A DNA stretch of 64,000 nucleotides from Astropecten irregularis (taxonomy: Eukaryota; Echinodermata; Asteroidea; Paxillosida; Astropectinidae). Shown one piece after another: positions 6,101-13,478 of the stretch; the first letter of the stretch is position 1, and each line of letters starts with the position of its first letter. The position numbers were made by a program, and so were the translations under genes. The stretch is from contig OZ020246.1 of assembly GCA_963971285.1 (NCBI GenBank), positions 6,991,217 through 7,055,216 on the forward strand. Direction: 5' to 3'. Under the pieces are notes generated by a model that did no database searches, had not been told where the DNA came from, and was given only the letters and a program-made list of their open reading frames with translations.

Positions 6101-8604
6101 AACCCAACCCAACTCAACCCAACCAAACCACAACCCAATCCAACCCAACCCGACCCAACCCAACCCAAACCAACCCAACTCGACCCTACCCAACCCAACC
6201 CAACCAAACCCAACCCAATTCAACCCAACCCAACCCAACTCGACCCAACCCAACCCAACCCAATCCAACCCAACCCAACCCAACCCAATCAAACCCAACC
6301 CAATCAAACCCAACTCGACCCAACCCAACCCAACCCAACCCAACCCATCCCAACCCAACCCAACCCAACTCGACCCAACCCAACCCAACCCAATCCAACC
6401 AAACCCAACCCAACCCAACTCAACCCAACCCAACCCAACCTAACCCAACTCGACCCAACCCAATCCAACCAACCCAACCCAACTCGACCCAACCCAACTC
6501 GACCCAACCCAACACAACCCAATCTAACTCGACCCTACCCAACCCAACCCAACCCAACCCAATCCAACCCAACCCAACTCGACCCAACCCAACCCAACCG
6601 AACCCAACCCAATTCGACCCTACCCGACCCAATCCAATCCAACCAAACCCAACCCAACCCAGTCCAACCCAACCCAACCCAATCCAACTCGACCCAACCC
6701 AACCCGACCCAATCCAACTCGACCCAAACCAACCCAACCCAATCCAACTCGACCCGACCCAACCCAACCCAACTCGACCCGACCCAACCCAACCAATCGC
6801 AACCCAACTTTTTTGTCAATCCAACCCAACTCGACCCGACCCAGCTCGACCCAACTCAAACCAACTTGACCCAACCAGACCCAACACTGCAACCCAAGCC
6901 AATCCGATCCAACCCATCCCATCCCAGTCTCAAAGCAGTATTCTTGTTTCTTATTTAGCCGAGAAAACATGACAAAACATTTGGTAACAAAATACAACAC
7001 TATGCTTTAGTCTATACAACTGAAAACTTTTCGAGAATTTGGAAACATGATTTCATACGAATAAAACATATTGATGGCCAGTGTCAACAAAACATGAACT
7101 AAAACTATGTACTGTAGCCCCAAAACGTTGTGCATATAATAATAATGATATCAATAACTGGTATTTATAAAGCGCCTTTCAAAGGAGATCAAAGCTCTGT
7201 ACAGAGAGTATAGACAAACAACAAGACAAGGACAGGGGTTATGGGAACAAATATGATTTAAGCCGTTTCCTAAAAACAATGACAGAGGGAGAATTCCTGA
7301 TGTTGATAGGAACAGAGTTCCACAGTTTGGGAACAGCTATAGAAAATGATCTCCGAAAGATTTTGACCGAGTAGGAATAGACAGAAGAAGTTTATCATCA
7401 GAAGATCGGAGTCCCAATCTGCCTGGTTGATACAAAGTAAGTAATCAAGACAAGTAGGGAGGAGAAATACCGCATAAGCACTTGTAGACCATGAGAAGAA
7501 GTTTGAAAGATTTCTTTTGTCAACTTGTTTATCTTTGTACACCCAGATTATCTGGAAGACCTCTTCAAAAGTCTCCACTTTACAGTGTATAAGAAGGATA
7601 ATCTGACTGCCAGTGCCATGAGGTCGTGGTTGAAGGAGATCAGTGATTTGGACCACAGCGAGTTTGATTGCTCCACCTGCTGCATTCTGTCACACGGTGC
7701 CTTGGGGCAGGTCTACGGTAGCGATTGCCAGCCCGTTAAAATCCAAGACATGCTGAACTACTTCAAGGGCGATGCTTGCCCCTCTCTCAGAGGAAAGCCC
7801 AAGATGTTTTTCATTCAGGTATGTTGGTGAATTTAGTTGAGAGAGTAAAAAAAAACATAGCACTAAAGAATACCGGTACACACTTTGCTACACAGCTATA
7901 CCGAACATTTGGCTATACCGAACATCATTCTTGGCTCCCAATTTGTGTGTACAATACATACCCAATATAGCTCTTGAAATCACTAAAACGAACGACCACC
8001 ATAATGGACAATATCTGCGCATCCCGACATTTTCATTAAAGCGGCATTACACAATACAAAAAAAGTTAACACTTTGTATTCAAACCTTTACATCAAGTCC
8101 CCTTAATTCTGGGTCATTTTCAGGCTCACAATTATATTACAAATGAATTGGACACATGGATCTTATATAACACTCTGTCAGGTGTTATATAAGATCCATA
8201 TAACTGATGAGAGAGTTGACCAATATTCATTGTGTTGTTTATTCCAATAGGCTTGCCAAGGCACTGAACATCAAGAAGAGGTCGATATTCAGACCGACGG
8301 TCCCGGATTGGCTTGTGGCAATGACAAGACACTCCCCATCGAAGCTGACTTCCTCCTGAGCTACGCAACCGTTCCCGGGTACGTGTCGTATCGCAGCAAG
8401 CAAAAGGGCTCGTGGTTCATCCAGGCGCTGGTGGACGAAATGAAGAAGCACCACAACCAGCACCACATCATCGCCATTTTAACCTTTGTCAACCAGCGTC
8501 TGAGCGAGTCAGTTGCCAAACACAAAATTGGTAACAAGAAGCAGATGCCAGCTCCTAGCTTCACATTGCGGAAAGAGCTGTACCTCCCAAGTTTAAAAAA
8601 TTGA
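1..8604 (+). CDS. Death-domain caspase gene, 3' part (exons joined)
   Basis: Caspases are cysteine proteases that cut after Asp in apoptosis or immune signalling; death domains recruit them to receptor or adaptor complexes in the cytosol. Supported exons here are 1-164 (partial), 1296-1568, 2931-3197, 3834-3974, 4633-4671, 5233-5388, 7547-7818 and 8251-8604. All junctions fall in phase 1 except the last, which is phase 0, so the exons join in frame through to TGA at 8602-8604. The order is death domain, death domain, death domain, short linkers, p20, p10. The QACQG active site and GSWFIQ motif resemble initiator caspases of the caspase-8/10 kind, but the prodomain is DD and not DED, so orthology is not claimed. 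The 5' end lies outside the window. The splice model is read by eye; transcripts would settle which death-domain exons are used. Confidence 0.8.
165..800 (+). other. Intron, copy 1
   Basis: Intron between death-domain exon copy 1 and a partial linker exon. It holds purine-rich stretches of AAAC repeats around 545-590 and GTTT repeats at about 673-710. No gene is seen; open frames here are low-complexity. The sequence recurs almost unchanged at 3198-3833. Confidence 0.7.
801..875 (+). pseudogene. Truncated duplicate of linker exon
   Basis: After a CAG acceptor at 798-800 this matches the first 75 bases of the linker exon at 3834-3974 (VFAGVQIGQPGYQPQPVPQQ and so on). At 876 the two copies diverge abruptly and the GTAAGT donor is lost. 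Because the intact exon is phase 1 on both sides, skipping this remnant would keep the reading frame. Confidence 0.65.
876..1080. repeat. AAGCTTG-rich tandem repeat
   Basis: Starts where the duplicated sequence stops. It is rich in short GCAAGCTTGC-type palindromes and holds two consecutive copies of a 38-bp unit starting near 970 and 1008, with degenerate copies before and after. No coding function is apparent. Confidence 0.7.
1296..1568 (+). CDS. Death-domain exon, distinct type
   Basis: Exon of 273 bases after TTTGTTTCTCCACAG, ending at a GTAAGA donor, phase 1 on both sides. The product runs VTPNCPSVPSDVELARLRSH to LSHDMK and has the helix pattern of a death domain, with MLIIW in place of MLTTW. 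It is clearly related to, but well diverged from, the flanking death-domain exons, so it is an older duplicate. Its role is most likely homotypic binding. A DED is less likely because the death-domain tryptophan is present and no E/DxRxL motif is seen. Confidence 0.75.
1569..2164 (+). other. Intron with foldback element
   Basis: Intron following the second death-domain exon. Apart from the inverted-repeat element at 1672-1928 it shows purine-rich sequence (about 1930-2110) and no recognisable gene. Confidence 0.6.
1672..1928. mobile_element. MITE-like foldback element
   Basis: Imperfect terminal inverted repeats of roughly 50 bp begin CCTTC. The left arm contains AAGATCCTGCTATGATCGAA and the right arm, read in reverse complement, AAGATTCTGCTAGGATCGAA. 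A third diverged copy of the arm lies inside in direct orientation near 1795-1840. No coding sequence. It is probably a non-autonomous DNA transposon; no clear target duplication was found. Confidence 0.6.
2165..2294 (+). CDS. Candidate linker exon (uncertain)
   Basis: A 130-base open stretch follows TTTTCAG and ends at a GTAAGA donor in phase 1, matching the next death-domain exon. The peptide is Ser/Thr/Gln-rich, LNQNVGTSSTQATQYLKKPS and onward, like a prodomain linker. The entry phase (0, or 2 with the CAG seven bases earlier) does not fit the preceding exon's phase 1, so it may be an alternative exon or not an exon at all. Confidence 0.3.
2295..2930 (+). other. Intron with MITE-like element
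   Basis: Non-coding stretch ahead of the third death-domain exon. The inverted-repeat element at 2614-2761 is its only clear feature. Confidence 0.55.
2614..2761. mobile_element. 148-bp MITE-like element, GGGGCCGATTTCATAAA termini
   Basis: Begins GGGGCCGATTTCATAAA and ends with its exact reverse complement. Subterminal GACGCGTCGCAGAG is also repeated in inverted form near 2730, so the whole element can fold back. It contains no gene. A target duplication is unclear: CA/AG-type flanks are ambiguous. It is most likely a non-autonomous DNA transposon. Confidence 0.7.
2931..3197 (+). CDS. Death-domain exon, copy 2 (complete)
   Basis: Exon of 267 bases after TTCATGGCAG, ending at GTAGGA, phase 1 on both sides. 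It encodes LQSSLDRVLWELSKQILYEW followed by GWVRLAVFLDLDHSTINRIK, with MLTTW and LGYEDLSERVK at the end: a full six-helix death domain of about 88 residues. An ATG at 2924 lies in frame just before the acceptor, so a start there in an alternative transcript cannot be excluded. Confidence 0.85.
3034..3908 (+). repeat. Tandem duplication, right copy
   Basis: Partner of 1-875. It continues into an intact linker exon with a good donor, so this looks like the parental arrangement, while the left copy ends in unrelated sequence. Confidence 0.9.
3198..3833 (+). other. Intron, copy 2
   Basis: Right-hand duplicate of intron 165-800, with the same AAAC- and GTTT-rich tracts and no gene. Confidence 0.7.
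3834..3974 (+). CDS. Prodomain linker exon
   Basis: Exon of 141 bases between CAG at 3831-3833 and a strong GTAAGT donor at 3975, phase 1 on both sides. The product is VFAGVQIGQPGYQPQPVPQQ, then EPEPLTVSTKSASVNESLLV and SAQPSEL: Pro/Gln-rich then Ser/Thr-rich, as expected for a flexible segment between death domains and protease. No known domain is seen. Confidence 0.65.
3997..4461. repeat. CAA/CCA microsatellite
   Basis: About 465 bases of CAA, CCA, ACC and ACATA-type repeats in the intron directly downstream of the linker exon. Every frame is open by composition: Asn/Thr/Gln/His-rich on the plus strand, Val/Leu/Cys-rich on the minus strand. The upstream exon frame runs straight into it if the GTAAGT donor is not used. 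Confidence 0.9.
4633..4671 (+). CDS. Short linker exon (alternative acceptor at 4485)
   Basis: This 39-base exon (NPKMDTNQEPTSN plus one base) ends at a GTAGGA donor and fits phase 1 on both sides. Its acceptor at 4631-4632 is the first AG after about 145 AG-free bases. A second, more pyrimidine-rich acceptor (TTTCCCCCCCAG, ending 4485) lies in the same frame and would add 49 codons, including a Tyr/Leu/Phe/Cys-rich hydrophobic run. Which one is used cannot be told from sequence. Confidence 0.5.
4672..5232 (+). other. Intron
   Basis: AT-rich intron between the short linker exon and the first protease exon, with a long pyrimidine tract near 5160-5230. No other feature seen. Confidence 0.6.
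5233..5388 (+). CDS. Caspase exon: start of p20
   Basis: Exon of 156 bases between TCAAG and GTAAGA. It encodes the acidic junction EQSDDSYSKPVEAS and then YRMDRNPRGICLIINNVKFC, with REGSDVDA at the end. RGxCLIINN is the first strand of the caspase fold and its Arg lines the P1-Asp pocket; RxGSxxD is the next conserved motif. The Asp pair in EQSDD is a possible processing site between prodomain and p20. Confidence 0.9.
5419..6926. repeat. (AACCC)n pentanucleotide satellite, G-rich on minus strand
   Basis: About 1.5 kb of AACCC units with frequent ACTCG, ATCC and GACCC variants; a purer GACCC block lies at about 5663-5730. The minus strand reads GGGTT repeats, meeting the usual G-quadruplex pattern (G3 runs with 2-base loops) many times over. 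Three copies of an interposed GGAATTTTCTYCTGGG motif start at 5830, 5904 and 6030. Long Gly/Trp/Val open frames on the minus strand are a by-product of the repeat. Confidence 0.95.
7137..7505 (-). mobile_element. L2/CR1-group LINE, 3' remnant
   Basis: Read on the minus strand this gives the decayed C-terminus of a non-LTR reverse transcriptase: a YKCLCGISPPYLS-like segment, LRSSDDKLLLSIPTRSKSFG, then an FPNCGTLF segment in place of the usual PKLWN, ending near GGCGCTTTATAAATAC and an (ATT)n tail. Stops and frame changes are frequent, so this is an old 5'-truncated copy. The same GCGCTTTATAAAT-plus-(ATT)n terminus occurs in the L2-group LINEs of the 5S array. It ends about 40 bases before the acceptor of the next caspase exon. 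Confidence 0.75.
7547..7818 (+). CDS. Caspase exon: p20 core with catalytic His
   Basis: Exon of 272 bases after TTTGTACACCCAG, ending CAG/GTATGT in phase 0. With the last base of the previous exon it reads DYLEDLFKSLHFTVYKKDNL, then LDHSEFDCSTCCILSHGALG, then a segment ending GKPKMFFIQ. SHG (His codon 7693-7695) supplies the catalytic histidine. The GDACPSLRGKPKMFFIQ stretch leads directly to the active-site pentapeptide across the intron. Confidence 0.92.
7819..8250 (+). other. Intron with perfect hairpin
   Basis: Intron placed just before the active-site Ala-Cys codons; it ends TTTATTCCAATAG. It contains the inverted repeat at 8156-8199 and is otherwise unremarkable AT-rich sequence. Confidence 0.75.
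8156..8199. repeat. Perfect 18-bp inverted repeat, 8-base loop
   Basis: Arms ATGGATCTTATATAACAC (8156-8173) and its exact reverse complement (8182-8199) flank the loop TCTGTCAG. It can form a stable stem in the caspase pre-mRNA, 52 bases before the 3' splice site. It could be a tiny foldback repeat or a structured RNA element; the stem is shorter than a usual pre-microRNA. Confidence 0.85.
8251..8604 (+). CDS. Caspase terminal exon: catalytic Cys and p10
   Basis: Begins GCT TGC (catalytic Cys codon 8254-8256), completing QACQG with the previous exon. It continues TEHQEEVDIQTDGPG, an Asp-containing inter-subunit linker likely cut on activation, then p10: DFLLSYATVPGYVSYRSKQK and GSWFIQALVDEM, which carry substrate-pocket residues. 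The chain ends FTLRKELYLPSLKN at TGA 8602-8604. All key catalytic elements are present, so the protease looks functional. Confidence 0.93.
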   Translation, partial: ACQGTEHQEEVDIQTDGPGLACGNDKTLPIEADFLLSYATVPGYVSYRSKQKGSWFIQALVDEMKKHHNQHHIIAILTFVNQRLSESVAKHKIGNKKQMPAPSFTLRKELYLPSLKN

Positions 8605-9209
8605 GGACTCCAGATCAACTCTGCCACCAAATGCTAATAGTTTGAGAGCTAGGTGGGTTTTATTCATAATGTTGAGTACAAAAGGTTTGAGTGCATATTT
8701 CTATTGCATTTAATGTACGAATGAGAGAATGGGGCGTCTTAAGTTGCATACCCCTGGGCTTTGGGCCTTCTGGGGCACCAAAGTTGCCCCAAATATTGAT
8801 TTATTCAAACTTTTGAGTACAACCAAAATTAATTCCTTTTGCAAATGATTATTTAGTGACCTCTGACAACAAATCCACAATTTAAGACATGATTTGTCCT
8901 GGGGTTTGTAGATAAGATGGGGTGTTTGGACCCTGGGTATGAGGACCTGAAAATTAAACTTATAAAAACAAGTATGTACATGTACATCAATTTTGATTAG
9001 AGCTATGGATAAAATATTACTCTAGATGAATAAAAATAGTGCAGTAATTACTTCTTTTCTGGTAGTATCATAAAGCAACATTATTTCTGGAAATTTGTAA
9101 TACTACTGTCAAAATATGTTCTTGAACCCAGGTGAAACAGATCAGTCCCAACTTTGGACCATGGACGTTCTGGTGTAGGGTGTGGCATCATTGGCTCTCT
9201 TATGTTTGA
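8605..9209 (+). other. Caspase 3' flank / UTR
   Basis: No gene seen. A candidate AATAAA polyadenylation signal lies at 9029-9034, with an ATTAAA variant near 8955. The rest is AT-rich sequence without recognisable repeats. Confidence 0.4.
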
Positions 9210-10140
9210 TTTCCTATAGTAGACAGACTGCACACCTGCTACATATGTCCTCTATTTGTTTAATAGACATCCCTGGCCAATACAGAGTATCTCTTGCCCT
9301 AGCTTTGCACTTGTTCATGCCTAGGTGACTACTGTGTATCTTTGCCAGCATTTCTTGCTGTAGTGTCTTGGAAACAATGATCTTTTCTCCTTTGAATAGT
9401 AATTAACTCTTCGGCTACATGAATTTCTTCACGAAAGTCCCAATATGGTCTTACATCTTCTGGCACCTCTTGTTTTGTTTCTGGCCAGCAATCTAGAACT
9501 GTGTCTGTCAACATTTGTAGTGTTTTGTCATTCTTTGTTGCTACTCTGAACTCACTACGTTTCTCATTACTCATAGGTAGATTTGATACCAGCATGTGCA
9601 CTTGCATTTCTATTTCTTTTTGCACTACGGTTTGTTCTGCTGGCAGGTAATTGCTCTTGACAATGTAACTCATATTTCTTTACTTGTCCCAGGCTTATGT
9701 ATGAGCTTTATGTCATATTTCTGCACTGCTAACAGTAGTCTTTGAATGCGTGGTGGCGCTGCTGACAGAGGATTTCTGGTTATTGCTTCCAGAGGTTTGT
9801 GATCACTTATTATAGTCACGTGTCTACCAAATATGTATTGGCGAAATTTCTGACAGCCAAATTTGATGGCAATTCAGTATTTTCTTTTCTATTTGTGCAT
9901 AGCCTTTTTCAGTCTTTTGAGGCATATATATGCCACGGGACTGCCCTCTTGTGTCAACACTGCACCCACACCATCATTACTGGCATCTACTGACAATTCT
10001 ACTGGTTTATCTAAATTGAAATACTTCAAAGTAGGAGATGTTGTTGCAAGGTCTTTCAGTTTTTTGTATGCCTCTTCTTGTTCTTTTTTTCAGTGCCACT
10101 CTGTCTCCTTTTTCAACAGAATTCTAAGTGGTAAGACAAA
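9210..10140 (-). mobile_element. Ty3/Gypsy pol fragment (fossil)
   Basis: Minus-strand remnant covering the end of reverse transcriptase/RNase H (a segment like LKYFNLDKPVELSVDASNDG) and the start of integrase with its HHCC zinc finger (PYWDFREEIHVAEEL, YWPGM, CSRCAVC). Gag, protease, most of the polymerase, the integrase core and both LTRs are absent, and the remaining frame is broken several times. It is an old internal fragment, unlike the younger two-LTR element at 13236-18315. Confidence 0.8.
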
Positions 10141-10640
10141 GACAATTGTTTTGTGTTAAAGAAATAATACATGATTGGTAAAGGTCACAGATTCACACTT
10201 TGTCTGATCCAAAATGTGCATCAAATAATAAACCTGTGAAAATTTGTGCTCAATCAGACATCTGAGTCAAAAGAAAATAGCACCAACCCAACTCAATTCT
10301 TCTTATAAAACAAAGAAAAGTTTTGATCTTACCCCATGATCAAAACTGTTTTCGGTCTTTGTTTGACAAATTTTGGGATAAATACACCATTTCAGGCGAA
10401 AATATTTTAACTATATGTTCCTACCCTTTTTTAAGGGTTTTAGTTAAAATCATGGGGTTTTCTGCGGATGTTCCGCGTGGGTGTTGGCCCCGACCCTGGA
10501 GGGAGGGGTGCGGTCCTTAATGGAGTTTGAGATTATGTACCAATGGTTTGTTCTGACTGCAATTCTCTCTCCCGGGGTTGCCTCTTCACGTGGTATTTGC
10601 TATTGATTGTTTGTGTAATTATTTTTTTTTCATCCATAGC
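10141..10640. other. Intergenic, no feature recognised
   Basis: Sequence between the Gypsy fragment and the LINE. No gene, RNA or clear repeat is seen. The 5' end of the LINE may lie within its last 100-200 bases. Confidence 0.5.
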
Positions 10641-10854
10641 CTCTGAGTAATTAATTGTTGTCACTCGCATGTGATGATCTGCTGGTACTGCACATGACTG
10701 CATACGCCAATTGCGTTATTATTGGCAGACTGCTGTCAATTGCATTCATTATTTATTATGTATGTATATGTTATTATGCCATATTTCATTATGTTGCGGT
10801 TATTCAAGTTGCAATATTGTCTGTTCTACCTACACGTATTAATTTGGATACATT

Positions 10855-13235
10855 ATGTGTACCCTGGAAGCCTCCATGAATACACATAACAATCACTGTC
10901 TTGCTGATCTCCTTGACGACGAAACTGAGAGAGATGTTGGTTTTTACGTGCCATCTCCGTTTAAAGCTGATTATCACACTATTAGTAGTCCTTATGTTAC
11001 ATATCCTGAGTTTAATACTTTAATCAATAAATTTTCAGATCCTATTACTTTTATGCAACTGAACATATGTAGTCTTTCTAGTAAATGGGATGACTTTAAA
11101 ACCCATTTGCACTTCTTAAGCCAGAAGAAAAAAATTAATATTATTGCGTTATCTGAGACATATCTTACTGACACTAATTGTAAAGATTTTGATGATCTTC
11201 CTGGTTATCACCCTTTAAGTTTGTGTGAGAAACATCGCACCATTAGAAAAGGAGGTGGTGTTGGTATATTTATTAATGACGGATTTAATTTTTCTGTACG
11301 TGAAGATTTGTCTTATTTTTCTCCTGAAATTGAATTAATTGTTGCAGAAATTAATCCTAGATCTAAGGATAGTTTCTTAATTTGTTCTTTGTATAGGCCC
11401 CCTGGAGGTGAACTCTCTGAATTGATAAGGTTTAAACACTTTATGAGCAATTTATTTTTTAAAGTCAAAAAAGCTAAAGTTAAAGCCTGTTATATATTAG
11501 AGGATATTAATATTAATTTGTTAAATTATGGAACAAGAGTCGTCTCCTGGTAAATTTGTTAGTGAATTTATTGACACTTGTTTTGCAGACAATTATGTTC
11601 CATTGATCTTACGGCCCACTAGGATTGATCACAATTTGAATTCTTTTACGTTGATTGATAACATTTTTACAAACAGAGTTGATAGAGATGCAGTTTCTTT
11701 TATTGTGAAAAGTGATCTCTCTGATCATTTTATTTCATTGTATTCCTTTGAAAATGGCCAGATCAAACAGGTTCGCACAAATGGTAAACCTGCATTTAGA
11801 AGATTTAATTATGTTAATTGTCAAGCATTTCGTAGGATGTTATCCTCAGCAGATTGGTCCCAAGTTTACAATACTGATCATCTTAACTCAAAAATGCTTG
11901 TATTTGACGACATTCTGCACTCTACATTTGATCTAGCTTTCCCTTTAGTACAGGAAAAAACAACTCGTCGTAGATCATTTAAATCTCCTTGGATGACTCC
12001 TGGTTTACTAATCTCTTGTTTTAATAAACAAAAGTATTATGCTAATAGAACGAAAAGTCCAGCCAGGCTTGCCTTTTATAAAAGATACAATAATTTATTT
12101 AATAAACTGAAGCGTATCGTTAAAACCACTTACTATCACAATAAACTTCTTAATTCTATGATCAAATGTAGCCCTAAACATTCTCCTGGGAGTATAAGTA
12201 GTTTAGTCGTTAACAACAAAGTAATTTCTGACACACAGGACATTGTAGATGCTTTTAATTCTCATTTCTGTTCAATAGGTGAAACTACTTTTCAGACTGT
12301 ACCTAACTCTAGTAAAGATGCCAATTATTATGTTAATTTTGCTAACTCTCCAATTAATTCTTTTTTTTGTAAATCCTACGGAACCCGGTGAAATCATTGG
12401 TATTGTACAGAAATTTAAGGATAAGTGTAGCTCTGGGCCAGATGGAATTAGTAATTTTTTGTTAAAGAAAGTTATTGATATTTTTTCACCCCCTTTAACT
12501 AATATATTTAATGCCTCGTTTAATCAAGGGATTTTTCCGGATTTGTATAAAATGGCTAAAGTTGTTCCAATTTTTAAAAAGGGTGATGTTCTGGATCCAA
12601 GTAATTATCGGCCAATTTCATTATTGAATTCTTGTTCCAAAATTCTAGAGAAATTAATACATAAGCGTTTATTGGGTTTTTTGGAATGTAATCATTTGTT
12701 CTGTTCTAATCAATATGGATTCCGTCCTGGGCGTATAGTACTGTACATGCTATGCTTGACTTGTACAATAATCTAACCGATGCTGTTAATCATAATCCTC
12801 AAGTTTCTTTAGGTGTCTTTTTGGACTTGAAGAAAGCATTCGATACTGTTAGTCATGATTTACTGCTGAATAAGCTCCATTACTTTGGGGTTAGGGGTGT
12901 ATCACTTGAATGGTTTAGTAGCTATCTTAATATGCGTAGGCAGTATGTGACTGTGAATGGTGTAGAATCAAACCCTCAAAGTATTAATTGTGGCGTCCCT
13001 CAGGGTAGCACTCTCGGACCTTTGTTATTTTTGATTTATGTTAATGACATGCCTTTGTGTTGTTCTGTTGTAAAGCCTATTTTATTTGCTGATGACACAA
13101 CTCTTGTAGCCTCTGGTAATGATTTGAATGTACTAGCTGGGAAGGTTAACAAAGATTTATTGATACTACAAGACTGGTTCAGAGCTAACAGGTTGAGAGT
13201 TCATCCAGATAAAACTTACTTTATATGTTACTCAT
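10855..13235 (+). pseudogene. LINE ORF2, 5' part: endonuclease and reverse transcriptase
   Basis: Endonuclease motifs in order: MQLNICSLSSKWDDF, IIALSETYLT (catalytic Glu), GGGVGIFIND, CSLYRPPG, ILEDININL (where GDFN is usual), and SDLSDHFISLYS (the SDH motif). Reverse transcriptase motifs: SGPDGIS, YRPISLLNSCSKILEK, LDLKKAFDTVSH (motif A), GVPQGSTLGPLLFLIYVNDM (B) and LFADDTTL (C, catalytic Asp pair). Open stretches are 10855-11553, 11528-12391, 12279-12776 and 12752 onward, in changing frames, which shows three frameshifts. The overall order matches jockey-superfamily LINEs. Confidence 0.8.
13231..13235 (+). repeat. Target-site duplication CTCAT (left)
   Basis: Five bases of LINE sequence directly left of the left LTR; the same five bases follow the right LTR at 18316-18320. 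This is the length expected for Ty3/Gypsy integration. Confidence 0.9.
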
Positions 13236-13478
13236 TGTCGTATATTTGACAGTAAACGTTGGTTAAGGACTGCACAAATACTAGATGATTTGTTCCACGA
13301 CTTGTCCTGTATCTTTATTGTAAGACGACCACCAATGTACTGAACCTGTGTACTACATCCAATACGATATACATTACATACAGTGTGAGTGCAACCACGA
13401 GTTGACCTATGACCCCAGAAGTATACAATTTGCATACATTAGTATTATGGAGCGCCTAATAGATCATAATACGCAACA
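13236..13478 (-). repeat. LTR (3' LTR of the Gypsy element)
   Basis: 243 bp starting TGTCGTATATTTGACAG and ending CGCAACA on the plus strand, with TG...CA ends. Nearly identical to 18075-18315. Confidence 0.92.

Larger units (their letters stand above)
5389..7546 (+). other. Repeat-filled intron inside the caspase domain
   Basis: A 2.16-kb intron splitting the p20 coding sequence. It holds the (AACCC)n tract (5419-6926) and a minus-strand LINE remnant (7137-7505). The stretch 6927-7136 has nothing recognisable. Confidence 0.85.

Noticed and set aside
5249-6819. Long minus-strand open frames rich in Gly, Trp, Val and Leu (up to 229 codons)
   Set aside because: They are translations of the GGGTT repeat, open in several frames at once, with no domain and no splice or start context.
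5419-6926. Telomere or interstitial telomeric repeat
   Set aside because: The unit is AACCC (GGGTT), not the animal TTAGGG, and it sits inside a caspase intron between good splice sites.
10323-10520. Small open frame upstream of the LINE
   Set aside because: Short, no similarity recognised, no splice or promoter context.
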